64,000 bases of DNA from PVC group bacterium (lineage in GTDB: Bacteria; Verrucomicrobiota; Kiritimatiellia; CAIKKV01; CAITUY01): contig CAMBRF010000014.1 of assembly GCA_945870225.1 (NCBI GenBank), forward strand, positions 1 through 64,000, written 5' to 3'. Within the stretch, counting starts at the first letter, position 1; each line of letters begins with the position of its first letter. The position numbers and the translations under genes were made by a program. The notes below the pieces were generated by a model, which did no database searches, was not told the origin of the DNA, and worked only from the letters and a program-made list of their open reading frames with translations. This document shows positions 1 to 9,904 of the stretch, piece after piece.

Positions 1-2289
1 AGTATCCTTGAGACGGAGATAAATGGGGAATTCATCCGCGATGCGGAGGGAAATCCCATGCAGATGGTTTTCATTGTTCGCGACATAGCCGCGCGCAAGA
101 TGGAGGAGCTCTGTCGCGAGATGAGTGCCGAGGTTTTGCAGATCCTCAATGAGCAGGCATCCTTGCCGGATTCCATCCAGCGCATTATTCACATGATAAA
201 GACCCGGACCGGGGTGGATGCCGTGGGCATCCGCCTGCAGAACGGCGATGATTTTCCTTATTTTACCCAGGATGGCTTTTCCAAGGATTTCCTGCTGACG
301 GAAAATACGCTGATCGAGGTGGGGAAAGAGGGTGGAGTCTGTCGCGATAGCCAGGGCCATATCAGTCTGGAATGTACCTGCGGACTGGTGATCTCCGGGA
401 AAACCGATCCTGCCAGCCCGTTTTGCACGCGCGCGGGGAGTTTTTGGACGAACGATTCGTTCCCGCTGCTCGATCTTCCCGCCGATCAGGACCCCCGGCG
501 TCATCCCCGCAACCAATGCATCCATCAGGGGTACGCCTCTGTGGCGCTCGTGCCCATCCGGACCCGGAAAGGGATCGTCGGCCTGCTGCAGCTTAACGAC
601 CGCCGGAAAGGGTGCTTCTCCCGCGTACAGATTGAGGAACTGGAAGGTCTTGCTGCGCATATCAGCGAGGCGCTTATGCGCAAGCAGACAGAGGATCAGG
701 TCCGTTCGTTGCTGGCGGAAAGCAATCGTGCCCGATTGACCCTGCTGGGCATTCTTGAGGACGAGAGCCGCGCCAAGACCAATCTGACGCGGTTGATGGC
801 CGCCATTGAGCATTCTTCCGAGGTTGTTTTCATCACCGATGTGCAGGGGACGATTCAATATGTTAATCCCGCCTTCGAGGCGGTCACGGGCTATACGCAT
901 GACGAGGCCATTGGCCAGAACCCTCGCATTCTAAAGAGCGGGCAGCAGGACGACGCGTTCTATCGCAAGATGTGGGAAACCCTGTGTGGTGGTCACACCT
1001 GGAAGGGGCGTTTTGTCAACCGGAGGAAGAATGGCTCACTCTACACGGAGGATGCCACCATCTCCCCGGTTCTCGACGAGGCCGGCGCCATTTCGAACTA
1101 TGTCGCGGTCAAGCGTGACATTACCGATGAATTGCACCAGCAGTCCCTGCTTATGCAGGCGCAGAAGATGGAGTCGGTGGGCCGCCTGGCCGGGGGTGTG
1201 GCGCATGACTTCAACAACCTGCTGATGGGCATTATGGGGTATGCCGAGCTATGCCGGACGGGATTGCCGCCAGACCATCCGATCCAGGGTCATCTGGATG
1301 AGATCACCCAAATTTCTCAACGTTCAGCCGACCTGACCCGGCAGCTTCTGGCTTTCGCCCGTAAGCAGATTATTAGCCCCAAGGTTCTGGATTTGAACGA
1401 GGCCGTATCCTCCATGCTTAAGCTGATGCGGCGTTTGATCGGTGAGCAGATCACACTGTCATGGAAGCCGTTCGCCAACCTGTGGCCCGTCAAGATCGAT
1501 CCGTCGCAGCTCGATCAGATTCTGGCCAACCTTTGCGTCAATGCCCGGGATGCCATGACGGGTGGCGGCCGTATCGCCATTGAGACCGCTCCGATAACCC
1601 TGGACCCGGATTTCTGTGTTGAGCACCCGGGATTCGTTCCCGGAGAATATGTCATGCTCACCGTCAGCGACGATGGGAGCGGGATGTCCCAGGAGGTGCT
1701 CGCCCAGATCTTCGAGCCGTTCTTTACGACCAAAGGGGTGGGCCGGGGAACAGGACTTGGGCTGGCGACGGTTTACGGTATTGTGAAGCAGAACAAAGGA
1801 TACATTGACGTCGCCAGTGAACCCGGGAAGGGGACAACGTTCAAAATATATCTTCCGCGGGCGGAGGGGGTTGTCGCAAAGGAGGCGGTTCAGAGCCCGG
1901 TTGAGGCGGACCGCAGGCCGGTGGAGACGATCCTGCTGACGGAGGATGAAAAATCATTGCGGGTAACATGCGGTATTTTTCTTGAAAAACTCGGGTACAA
2001 GGTCCTGGTGGCCGATTCCCCGGCGGCGGCCCTTGAGATCGTGGCCCGGCATCCGGGAGATCTTCATTTGCTGTTGACCGACGTGATCATGCCGGGCATG
2101 AGTGGCTGGGATCTGGCGCAGAAGATCCGCGCGCTGAAGCCCGGTCTCGCTGTTCTGTATATGTCAGGTTATACAGCGGATGCGCTTGCCAACCAGGGGG
2201 GCGTGATCGAGGGGAATCATTTTATTCAAAAGCCTTTCTCTCGAGACGATCTGGCCGTCAAGGTTCGCGAGGTATTGGAAAAAGGGTAA
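1..2289 (+). CDS. Hybrid sensor histidine kinase (PAS-GAF-PAS-HisKA-HATPase-REC), 5' partial
   Basis: The reading frame is open from base 1, so the ATG at 58 is almost certainly internal: the bases before it translate to the end of a PAS domain, ending VRDIAARK just after that ATG. Counting from that ATG, a GAF domain spans about residues 25-205 and contains several cysteines (GGVCRD, ECTCG, FCTRAG). A second PAS domain spans about 245-355 (FITDVQGTIQYVNPAF). The phospho-acceptor histidine lies in GGVAHDFNNLL, and the ATPase domain shows NLCVNARDAM, GSGM and GTGLGLATVYG. A C-terminal receiver carries the phospho-acceptor Asp in LLTDVIMPGMSG. This is a cytoplasmic signalling kinase as far as visible; any membrane sensor part would lie upstream. 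No separate response regulator follows. The signal is not deducible; the Cys-containing GAF could bind a cofactor, which is only inference. Confidence 0.93.
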   Translation, partial: SILETEINGEFIRDAEGNPMQMVFIVRDIAARKMEELCREMSAEVLQILNEQASLPDSIQRIIHMIKTRTGVDAVGIRLQNGDDFPYFTQDGFSKDFLLTENTLIEVGKEGGVCRDSQGHISLECTCGLVISGKTDPASPFCTRAGSFWTNDSFPLLDLPADQDPRRHPRNQCIHQGYASVALVPIRTRKGIVGLLQLNDRRKGCFSRVQIEELEGLAAHISEALMRKQTEDQVRSLLAESNRARLTLLGILEDESRAKTNLTRLMAAIEHSSEVVFITDVQGTIQYVNPAFEAVTGYTHDEAIGQNPRILKSGQQDDAFYRKMWETLCGGHTWKGRFVNRRKNGSLYTEDATISPVLDEAGAISNYVAVKRDITDELHQQSLLMQAQKMESVGRLAGGVAHDFNNLLMGIMGYAELCRTGLPPDHPIQGHLDEITQISQRSADLTRQLLAFARKQIISPKVLDLNEAVSSMLKLMRRLIGEQITLSWKPFANLWPVKIDPSQLDQILANLCVNARDAMTGGGRIAIETAPITLDPDFCVEHPGFVPGEYVMLTVSDDGSGMSQEVLAQIFEPFFTTKGVGRGTGLGLATVYGIVKQNKGYIDVASEPGKGTTFKIYLPRAEGVVAKEAVQSPVEADRRPVETILLTEDEKSLRVTCGIFLEKLGYKVLVADSPAAALEIVARHPGDLHLLLTDVIMPGMSGWDLAQKIRALKPGLAVLYMSGYTADALANQGGVIEGNHFIQKPFSRDDLAVKVREVLEKG

Positions 2290-2295
2290 GGTGGA

Positions 2296-2358
2296 CACGC
2301 CACCTGCCGGCTTGTCCACGCCACCTGCCGGCTCGTCCACGCCATCTGCCGGCTTGTC
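2296..2358 (+). repeat. Three tandem 21-bp repeats
   Basis: The unit CACGCCACCTGCCGGCTTGTC occurs three times head to tail at 2296-2316, 2317-2337 and 2338-2358, with one substitution in each of units 2 and 3. The third copy supplies the left arm and loop of the first hairpin of the structured element at 2346-2436, so the array looks like a local expansion of that element's 5' part. It begins seven bases after the kinase stop codon and is not coding in any supported frame. Confidence 0.85.
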
Positions 2359-2436
2359 CGGCAGGAGCGGGAGATTGATCGGGCAAGACGTGCTTTGCCC
2401 GTCCCATCTCCCGCTCCCGTGACGCAAGGTCACGGG
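2346..2436 (+). other. Three-hairpin intergenic element, copy A
   Basis: Three consecutive stem-loops fill this stretch. H1 is CTGCCGG-CTTGT-CCGGCAG (2346-2364). H2 has an outer stem AGCGGGAGAT/ATCTCCCGCT (2366-2375 with 2406-2415) around an inner stem CGGGCAA/TTGCCCG. H3 is CCCGTGAC-GCAAG-GTCACGGG (2416-2436). Copies B (25721-25819) and C (30021-30119) have the same order of hairpins, and the stems of H1 and H3 differ by compensatory changes. The loops of H1 (CUUG) and H3 (CAAG) are complementary in every copy. It may end the kinase transcript or be a REP-like structured repeat; no run of T follows H3. Confidence 0.7.
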
Positions 2437-2563
2437 GGGCGCGTCTCATCACAGTGATGGTCACGGGGGGCGTGAGCCATCATTACAGTGGCTGGCAAGA
2501 TGACGATGCTTGCTCCTTCCCCCCTTCGCATGGCACAATGATTCCCCGAAAGCAGGCGGAATC

Positions 2564-3555
<992 letters not shown>

Positions 3556-3556
3556 G

Positions 3557-4063
3557 ATGCAACTCGGGCTGGATGTGCGCTTGCTGGTATGGACGCTGAT
3601 TACGTTCGGCGGACTGGTGGCCATACTGGCCAAGTTTGCCTTCAAGCCGTTGCAGCGCCTGCTGGAGGAACGCGAAAAGAGCATCCGGGATTCGCTCGCC
3701 GACGCACAGCGGGTGCGGGATGAGGCGGAGGGAATCCGGCGTGAGGGACAGGCGCATCTTCAGGAGTCGAAAGAGGCGGCGCGAAAACTGATCGAGGAGA
3801 GCCGCCGGGTGGTGGCTGATCTGCAGGCGGAGGGCCGGAAACAGGCACGGGTGGAGGCGGACGCCACGATTCAACGGGCGCGCGCTGAAATCGAGCAGGA
3901 AGTGCGCAAGAGTGTCGATGAACTGCGCGGCACCGTGGCCAGCCTCTCCATCAAAGTGGCCCGGGATGTCATCAAGGAAAACCTTGATCCGGCCCGGCAC
4001 GAGGCCCTGGTGGATGAGTATATGCAGCAATTGAAGACTGAGCATGGAAAACCGACCGCCTGA
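3557..4063 (+). CDS. atpF: ATP synthase F0 subunit b
   Basis: Peripheral stalk subunit of 168 residues. An N-terminal membrane helix (LLVWTLITFGGLVAILAKFAF) is followed by the typical KPLQRLLEER and a long charged alanine/glutamate-rich helix for dimerisation. The C-terminal part reaches the F1 head through the delta subunit. The start at 3557 directly follows the atpE stop and its ribosome-binding site AAGGGAGTGG lies within the atpE end. Its 3' end overlaps atpH by 20 bp, consistent with coupled translation. Confidence 0.96.
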   Translation: MQLGLDVRLLVWTLITFGGLVAILAKFAFKPLQRLLEEREKSIRDSLADAQRVRDEAEGIRREGQAHLQESKEAARKLIEESRRVVADLQAEGRKQARVEADATIQRARAEIEQEVRKSVDELRGTVASLSIKVARDVIKENLDPARHEALVDEYMQQLKTEHGKPTA

Positions 4064-4586
4064 CATCAGCGCCTACGCGGCGTCGCTCCATGACTTGGGG
4101 CGCGCGGCGGGGAACGTGCCGGCACTGGAAAGCGAAGTGTCCGGCGTGCTTGACCTTCTGGACAGGAGGCCCGAAATTTGCGAGTTTCTGGCCAATCCGC
4201 TGGTCGCGAACGAGGGCAAAGTGTCGGCCCTGGATACTTTGCTGAAGGGGAAAATAAGCCCGGTGCTGCGGCATGTTCTGCTGATCCTGATGGAGCAGGG
4301 GCACTGGGGGCATCTGCGGGCGATTGCGGCCTCTTTTGCCGAGATGGCCGGAACGCGCGCTGAGCAGTCGGAGGGAGAGCTGATTTCAGCGGTACCCCTG
4401 TCCGCCGGCAAGATTGAAGAACTTGAGGCGGCGATGAGCGCCCGTTTGAAGCGGGTGGTAAAGTTTCATGTGCGGGTGGATCCAGGTGTGATCGGCGGAG
4501 TCTCGGCACGGGTGGGGGATGTCATCATCGATGGGACGGTGTCCCGTCGTTTGGAACAATTGCAGGAGGCGTTGGCAAAGCTATGA
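4044..4586 (+). CDS. atpH: ATP synthase F1 subunit delta
   Basis: A 180-residue OSCP/delta subunit that links the b-subunit stalk to the top of F1. The N-terminal helical domain (YAASLHDLGRAAGNV, FLANPLVANEGKVSALD) and the C-terminal signature region (RVDPGVIGGVSARVGDVIIDGTVSRRLEQL) are both recognisable. It overlaps atpF by 20 bp and its TGA overlaps the ATG of the next gene. In most bacteria atpA follows; here a processing protease does, so the operon is split and the catalytic F1 genes must lie elsewhere if the enzyme is complete. Confidence 0.94.
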   Translation: MENRPPDISAYAASLHDLGRAAGNVPALESEVSGVLDLLDRRPEICEFLANPLVANEGKVSALDTLLKGKISPVLRHVLLILMEQGHWGHLRAIAASFAEMAGTRAEQSEGELISAVPLSAGKIEELEAAMSARLKRVVKFHVRVDPGVIGGVSARVGDVIIDGTVSRRLEQLQEALAKL

Positions 4587-6799
4587 ATCGACGGTTCAAA
4601 GTCTGGTACGTGATTGCCCTGTCAGCGGTGCTGGCCATGGGGGGAATGAGTTGGTGGGTGTCCTCGGTTGCCCAGGCGGCGTCGAAGGCGACGCTGGATC
4701 CGGATCCCCAGGCAGCGGTCATTGCCCGGCAGTTTTCACGGACCATGCCCCGGATTCATTTGTCGCACCAGCCCCTGAACGAGAGCCTGGCGACGAATGC
4801 GGTGAATTTATTTTTGTCGACACTGGATTATGACCGTACGTTTTTCACGGCGGACGATATCAACGAGTTCCGGAAGGAGGCCGAATTTCAGGCGGTAGCC
4901 CTGCAGAAGGGTGAGGTCGCCTTCGCGTTCCGGGTGTTTGAGCGGTTTAAGGAACGGGTCCGGAACCGGGTGCAGTATGTGAACACGCTTCTGGATCGGG
5001 GGTTTGATCTGACCATCAAGGAATCCTATGTCTGGAAGCGCAAGGAAGCGGCCTGGGCGGCGGATGAGGCGGCTTGGAATGACCTGTGGCGCCAGAAGGT
5101 GAAGAACGAGTACGTGGCACGGGTGGTCTCCCGCCGTTTGACGGAGGAGGAACGGACCAATGCCGTCAGTGGCGTGGCGCATTCCAACGTGGTGGCGGAC
5201 GTGACCCAGCAGGCCCCGGTGGCGGTGCTGAAGCCTGAGGGCACGAACGGACTTGAAAAAGCGACAGAGGGTGAGGCCCTTCCCGAAGCCCTGCTCTCGC
5301 CCGAGGAATTTATCAGGAAACGATACGCGCAATACCTGACTGTGCTGGATGACAGTGATGCCGACTTTGTCCTGCAACGGTATTTCTCGGCCTTTTCGCA
5401 GGCGTATGATCCTCATTCCGAGTACATGACCCCGAGCTCCACTGAGGATTTCGACATCGGGATGAAACTTTCCCTGGTGGGCATTGGCGCCCTGCTGGCA
5501 AGCGAGGATGGCGCGGCCCGGATCGAAAGACTCATTCCCGGCGGTCCGGCGGAGCGGGATGGCCGGTTAAAGGCGGGGGACAAGATCATCGCTGTGGCGC
5601 AGGGGGACAAGGCTCCGGTGGATATCCTTCATTGGCCGCTTTACAAGGCGGTCCGTCTGATTCGCGGCGAAAAAGGGACCCGAGTGGTGCTCAGCGTGAT
5701 CCCGGCCGCCGCCATTTCGGGCGGGCGGGTGGTCAAGATCGACATTATCCGTGATGAAGTGAAGCTCGAGGAACAGGAAGCCAAGGGCGATGTGACGCCG
5801 GTCGCCGGATCGAACGGCACGACGAATCTGATCGGGGTGATCCGTCTGCCCGCCTTCTATGCTGACATGCGGAACCGTATCAACGGTGCGAGCGAGTACA
5901 AGAGCTCCACCCGCGATGTGGAGCGTCTGGTGATCGACATGAAAGCGAAGGGCGTTCAGGGCATCATTCTTGATCTTAGAAGTAACGGGGGCGGGTCGCT
6001 GGCCGAGGCGGTGGAGATGACCGGGCTGTTTCTGCGGGCCGGGCCGGTGGTGCAGGTGAGGGAGAGCCGGGGGATCCAGGTGCTCAGTGATCCGGACCCG
6101 GGCGTGTTGTACCAGGGACCGATGGTGGTACTGGTCAACCGGCAGAGCGCTTCGGCTTCTGAAATTCTGGCCGCCGCGCTGCAGGATTATGGGCGCGTGG
6201 TGGTGGTGGGTGATTCCAAGACGCATGGCAAGGGAACGGTCCAGTCGTGGCAGAATCTGGATGAACGCAACCCCCGGCTGGGCTCGCTGAAGGTCACCAC
6301 GCATAGTTTCTACCGGGTGGCGGGCGGTTCGACACAGCTTAAGGGTGTTGTTCCCGATATTATCATTCCCTCCGTTCTGGACGTGATCGAGATCGGTGAG
6401 GAATTTCTTCCCAATGCCATGGGATGGACGGTGGTGAATATGGCCCAGTATCGTCCGGTGGCTGATCTCAGCCCGTGGATCGGAGGACTCCGTCAGGCTT
6501 CCGAGGGGCGTCGGGCGAAGGATTCCCGTTTCGCTGCGCAGGCGACGATAATCCGGCGGATCAAGAACCGGATGGACTCGCAGGAGATTTCGTTGAATCT
6601 CGAGGATCGGCTGGCTTTGGCGCGGGAGGAAAAGGGAATGGAGAAACTGCAGGCCGAGGCCATGGGCGAGGAGGGATTCGCGGAGGATGCCCCGAAGAAG
6701 AGCAAGGAGAACGATGTCGTGCTCAGTGAAACCGAGCGCATCATGAATGATCTGATAGCGTTAAGCGTGAAGAAGGAGCGGCTGAAGAATGCAAATTGA
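4583..6799 (+). CDS. prc: Tail-specific (carboxyl-terminal processing) protease, S41 family
   Basis: Periplasmic serine/lysine protease of the Tsp/Prc type, which cleaves proteins from unstructured C-termini. The 738-residue product starts with a signal sequence (VWYVIALSAVLAMGGMSWWV then SVAQA). It has the Tsp N-terminal region (LDYDRTFFTADDINEF), a PDZ domain at about residues 285-375, and the catalytic core with LDLRSNGGGSL, the nucleophile in RQSASASEILAAAL, and the general-base lysine in HGKGTVQ. A C-terminal helical extension as in Prc follows. Its ATG overlaps the atpH stop (ATGA) and its last 11 bases overlap dapF, so it is probably cotranscribed with both. The link to ATP synthase genes is positional only. 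Confidence 0.93.
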   Translation: MNRRFKVWYVIALSAVLAMGGMSWWVSSVAQAASKATLDPDPQAAVIARQFSRTMPRIHLSHQPLNESLATNAVNLFLSTLDYDRTFFTADDINEFRKEAEFQAVALQKGEVAFAFRVFERFKERVRNRVQYVNTLLDRGFDLTIKESYVWKRKEAAWAADEAAWNDLWRQKVKNEYVARVVSRRLTEEERTNAVSGVAHSNVVADVTQQAPVAVLKPEGTNGLEKATEGEALPEALLSPEEFIRKRYAQYLTVLDDSDADFVLQRYFSAFSQAYDPHSEYMTPSSTEDFDIGMKLSLVGIGALLASEDGAARIERLIPGGPAERDGRLKAGDKIIAVAQGDKAPVDILHWPLYKAVRLIRGEKGTRVVLSVIPAAAISGGRVVKIDIIRDEVKLEEQEAKGDVTPVAGSNGTTNLIGVIRLPAFYADMRNRINGASEYKSSTRDVERLVIDMKAKGVQGIILDLRSNGGGSLAEAVEMTGLFLRAGPVVQVRESRGIQVLSDPDPGVLYQGPMVVLVNRQSASASEILAAALQDYGRVVVVGDSKTHGKGTVQSWQNLDERNPRLGSLKVTTHSFYRVAGGSTQLKGVVPDIIIPSVLDVIEIGEEFLPNAMGWTVVNMAQYRPVADLSPWIGGLRQASEGRRAKDSRFAAQATIIRRIKNRMDSQEISLNLEDRLALAREEKGMEKLQAEAMGEEGFAEDAPKKSKENDVVLSETERIMNDLIALSVKKERLKNAN

Positions 6800-7601
6800 T
6801 TTTTGGAAGATGCACGGGGCGGGCAATGATTTCATTCTGGTCGATGATAGACGGTTGACCTTTCCTTCGAAGGACAAGGACTGGCTGGCCCGGATTGCCG
6901 GCCGGCGTACAGGGGTGGGGAGCGAGGGGATCATCCTGATTCAACCTGCCGCCGCCGCCCATTTCACGATGCGGTTTTTCAATCCTGATGGCAGCGAAGT
7001 GGATATGTGCGGCAATGGGGCGCGGTGTGTGGCGCGGCTGGCACACGATATCGGCGCCGCGCCGGCCCGGATGAAGTTCGAGACCGGGGCGGGCCTGATC
7101 GAGGCGGAACTGGTGGGGGAGCGGGTCCGGCTGGGAATGACCCTGCCGAAGGATTGGCGCCTGAACCAACGGCTCGACCTTCCCGGAGGGGCCCGATCCT
7201 ATGGGTTTGTCAACAGCGGGGTTCCCCATGTGGTGATGGAGGCCGCACCGCTGGATAAGGTTGACGTGGCCAGCCTGGGTGCGGCGATCCGGTATCATCA
7301 GGATTTTGCGCCGAAGGGAACCAACGCCAACTTTGTCGAGGTCACGGGGCCCCGTTCGTTGCGGATTCGAACCTATGAACGCGGTGTGGAAGCGGAGACT
7401 CTGGCGTGTGGAACCGGCATGGTAGCGGCCGGGCTGGTGGCCGGGCGCATGGGATGGGTGAAGCCCCCGGTCGAGATCACCTGTGCCAGTGGCGATGTGA
7501 TCGAGGTGAACTATACGCTGACGGCCGACGGGGCGGAAAAGGTGACCCTGCTGGGTCCGGCGGCGCATGTGTTCAAGGGTGTGTTGGAGTACACGAAGTA
7601 G
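6789..7601 (+). CDS. dapF: Diaminopimelate epimerase
   Basis: Cytoplasmic cofactor-independent racemase converting LL- to meso-diaminopimelate for lysine and peptidoglycan synthesis. The 270-residue length is normal. Both catalytic cysteines are present, in VDMCGNGARCVARLA and LACGTGMVAAG. The N-terminus FWKMHGAGNDFILVD is the classical DapF start. An AAGGAG site lies just upstream inside the prc end, and the gene overlaps prc by 11 bp. Together with alr downstream it indicates a peptidoglycan-containing cell. Confidence 0.98.
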   Translation: MQIDFWKMHGAGNDFILVDDRRLTFPSKDKDWLARIAGRRTGVGSEGIILIQPAAAAHFTMRFFNPDGSEVDMCGNGARCVARLAHDIGAAPARMKFETGAGLIEAELVGERVRLGMTLPKDWRLNQRLDLPGGARSYGFVNSGVPHVVMEAAPLDKVDVASLGAAIRYHQDFAPKGTNANFVEVTGPRSLRIRTYERGVEAETLACGTGMVAAGLVAGRMGWVKPPVEITCASGDVIEVNYTLTADGAEKVTLLGPAAHVFKGVLEYTK

Positions 7602-7616
7602 GCGGGCGGGGCGGTC

Positions 7617-8384
7617 ATGAAAATCGCCACGTTCAATGTCAACTCCATCCGCTCCAGGATGCCCATATTGCTCGACTGGCTGGCGGCGAACCAGCCGGAT
7701 GTACTGGGCATCCAGGAGACCAAGGTGGTGGATGCCGATTTCCCTCTGGAGGCCATTCAGGAGGCCGGCTATTTTGCGGTTTACCGGGGCGAAAAAAGTT
7801 ACAACGGGGTCGCTCTTCTTTCCCGAACCCGGCTGGAGCAGGTCCGTTTCGGTCTGGATGATGGCGGACCGTCGGATGAAACCCGGTTGGTTGCCGCCAA
7901 AATCGGGTCCGTGCATGTGGTGAATACCTATGTGCCCCAGGGGCGGGATATCGAGCACCCCATGTACCGTTACAAGCTGGACTGGTTCGAACGGTTGCGT
8001 GGGTATTTCGAGCGGCATTATACGACCAGGCAGGACGTTGTCTGGATCGGGGACTTGAATATCGCCCCGGAGGCGCGGGATATCCACAATGCCGAGCGGC
8101 AGTCCCAGCATGTGTGTTATCACGCCGACGTGCGCAAGGCGTTTGCGCACACGGTGGCGTGGGGGTTTGTGGATGTTTTCAGAAAGCACCATCCCGAGCC
8201 GGGTCAGTATTCGTTCTTTGACTACCGTCAGAGGGAAGCGGTGCGGCTGAACCAGGGGTGGCGCGTGGATCACATTCTGGCAACGCCTTCGCTGGCGGCC
8301 CGATCGGTCGACGCCGCCATCGACATGAAGCCTAGACTGGCCGAAAAACCGTCAGACCACACGGTTGTGATGGCTGAGTTTTAA
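7617..8384 (+). CDS. xthA: Exodeoxyribonuclease III
   Basis: AP endonuclease and 3'-5' exonuclease of base-excision repair, 255 residues. The endonuclease/exonuclease/phosphatase fold motifs occur in order: TFNVNSIRSR, IQETKVVDADFP, YVPQGR, WIGDLNIAPEARDIHN, WRVDHILATPSLA and the active-site histidine in PSDHTVVMAEF. It follows dapF by 15 bp and ends in a 4-bp convergent overlap with the minus-strand OmpA-domain gene. Confidence 0.96.
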   Translation: MKIATFNVNSIRSRMPILLDWLAANQPDVLGIQETKVVDADFPLEAIQEAGYFAVYRGEKSYNGVALLSRTRLEQVRFGLDDGGPSDETRLVAAKIGSVHVVNTYVPQGRDIEHPMYRYKLDWFERLRGYFERHYTTRQDVVWIGDLNIAPEARDIHNAERQSQHVCYHADVRKAFAHTVAWGFVDVFRKHHPEPGQYSFFDYRQREAVRLNQGWRVDHILATPSLAARSVDAAIDMKPRLAEKPSDHTVVMAEF

Positions 8385-9799
8385 GCGTCATCGGCCTTTG
8401 TGAGTTTCAGGATCACGGTGCGGTTTAATTTTCGGCTTTCAGCCGTCGTGTTCGGGTAGGGCGGATTGGCCTCACCGGCCGAGGTGACTTTCAAGATGTC
8501 GGTCGGCAGCCCGCACTGTTTGGAGAGATAGTCTGCCACCACCTTGGCGCGCGAGAGCCCCAATTCGTGGTTGCCGGCGTAGGGCCGCCCGGAACTGACG
8601 GGCGCGGCGTCCGTATGGCCGACCACTTCGATTCGGATCTGTTTGCTTGACGGGGTCAGGGTGCTGGCAATGCGCCGCAAATCCTGACATGCCGCGCCGG
8701 TCATTTCGGTGCCTCGGGCAAAAACTCCGTAATTGAACCGGATGCTTAGGGTGTTTCCGCTTTGGGTCGTTTTGAACCCCTTGCCTTCCAGTACCGGCCA
8801 GAGGGGCGCCGCCTTGGATGGGGGTTCGACCCGGGGCGGAGTGACCGTCGGGGCAGGGGGCGGTATCGCCTCGATGGCGGTATCGGCTGGCACTTCCTGT
8901 TGGGCGATGGCGCCGGCAGGGCTCTGGTGCGACGAGCAGGAATGTCCGGTAAAGAAGGCCAGGCCCGCTGTGACGATTACCACTAGAAAGATCACGGCCA
9001 TGATAGGGGCCCGGGAGCGCGGGGGACCGTTCTCCTCGATGGCTCCCAGCCTGTTCATCGCGCCGCCGGTTACCGCGAGGGACTTGCGTGCCCACTCCCG
9101 TTCGGCCGCCGCGAAGCGTGCGGCATCCGCCTTGCGTAGTTGGTTTTCCTTCGCCATCTGATCGTGCGCGGCCATCAGTTCTTTTTCAAGCTCCTTGACC
9201 CGGGTTTGCGCAAGGTCGCGCTCGGTGGTGGTCTGGTTGATCGCCTGCAGGTTGACCGGCTCGATGGCATCGGCCGACTTGCTGACGATGGTGTCCAGAA
9301 GGCGTTCCTCAGCTGAAGGGACCGGGGCGGGAGCAGGAATTTTAATCGTGACCGGACTGGATGAACCTGCCGGGGTGCTGTTGCCGGCAAAGAAAGGATC
9401 GGATTCAAATGGGTCGAATAAATCATCGGGGGTGTCGGCTTTTTCTGGATCAGGGGTGACCTCTGGAGCCGGGGTGACCTCATCCCGGTCTTCCGGGCCG
9501 GGGTCAGGCTGGCTCCAGGTTTCGGCATGAGCTGAGGTATCCGTTTCTTGAGGGGGAATTTCTTCGGGCATGGTCGTCATAGTCTCCAACTGGGCAGTGT
9601 CAAAGTCGGTTGCATCGTCAGGAACAGGAATAGGGTCGGCTGAGAAATCAGCGTCATCATGCACCTTTACCTCTTCGGCGGGTTGGGCGGGCAGGGAAGT
9701 GAATAACTCCAACTGGGGGGAGACATCAAGGTTCCTGGGGCGGGATCGGCCGGATGATCGGTTTGCAGGTTTCACAGGGTCTCCAAGTAAGCTCTCCAA
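8381..9799 (-). CDS. OmpA-family C-terminal domain membrane protein
   Basis: A 472-residue envelope protein. The first 165 residues are acidic and proline-rich, probably disordered. A coiled-coil-like segment (TRVKELEKELMAAHDQMAKE) follows, then one membrane helix near residue 265-288 (APIMAVIFLVVIVTAGLAFF). The C-terminus is an OmpA/MotB-type peptidoglycan-binding domain (EVVGHTDAAPVSS, LGLSRAKVVADYLSKQCG). Topology would put the N-terminus in the cytoplasm and the OmpA domain in the periplasm. The track start is a TTG at 9799; a GTG at 9775 preceded by GGAG at five-base spacing is an equally good or better start. It resembles MotB in layout but no MotA partner is adjacent. Function unknown beyond cell-wall anchoring. 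Confidence 0.82.
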   Translation of the reverse strand: MESLLGDPVKPANRSSGRSRPRNLDVSPQLELFTSLPAQPAEEVKVHDDADFSADPIPVPDDATDFDTAQLETMTTMPEEIPPQETDTSAHAETWSQPDPGPEDRDEVTPAPEVTPDPEKADTPDDLFDPFESDPFFAGNSTPAGSSSPVTIKIPAPAPVPSAEERLLDTIVSKSADAIEPVNLQAINQTTTERDLAQTRVKELEKELMAAHDQMAKENQLRKADAARFAAAEREWARKSLAVTGGAMNRLGAIEENGPPRSRAPIMAVIFLVVIVTAGLAFFTGHSCSSHQSPAGAIAQQEVPADTAIEAIPPPAPTVTPPRVEPPSKAAPLWPVLEGKGFKTTQSGNTLSIRFNYGVFARGTEMTGAACQDLRRIASTLTPSSKQIRIEVVGHTDAAPVSSGRPYAGNHELGLSRAKVVADYLSKQCGLPTDILKVTSAGEANPPYPNTTAESRKLNRTVILKLTKADDA

Positions 9800-9904
9800 G
9801 CGCCTTTATCTATATCAAACGAACAGCGCGGATACAATGGGCGATCCAATACCCGAAACGGCGGCACCATCAGGCTTGCCGCAAGGGGGCGGGGGTGTTA
9901 AGAA

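Noticed and set aside
2290-2563. Possible small atpI-like gene upstream of atpB
   Set aside because: No ORF with hydrophobic helices was found; the stretch is filled by the tandem repeat and hairpins.
6741-8273. 510-aa minus-strand ORF across dapF and xthA
   Set aside because: It lies opposite two clearly conserved genes and its translation is rich in His, Pro and Arg, typical of antisense reading.
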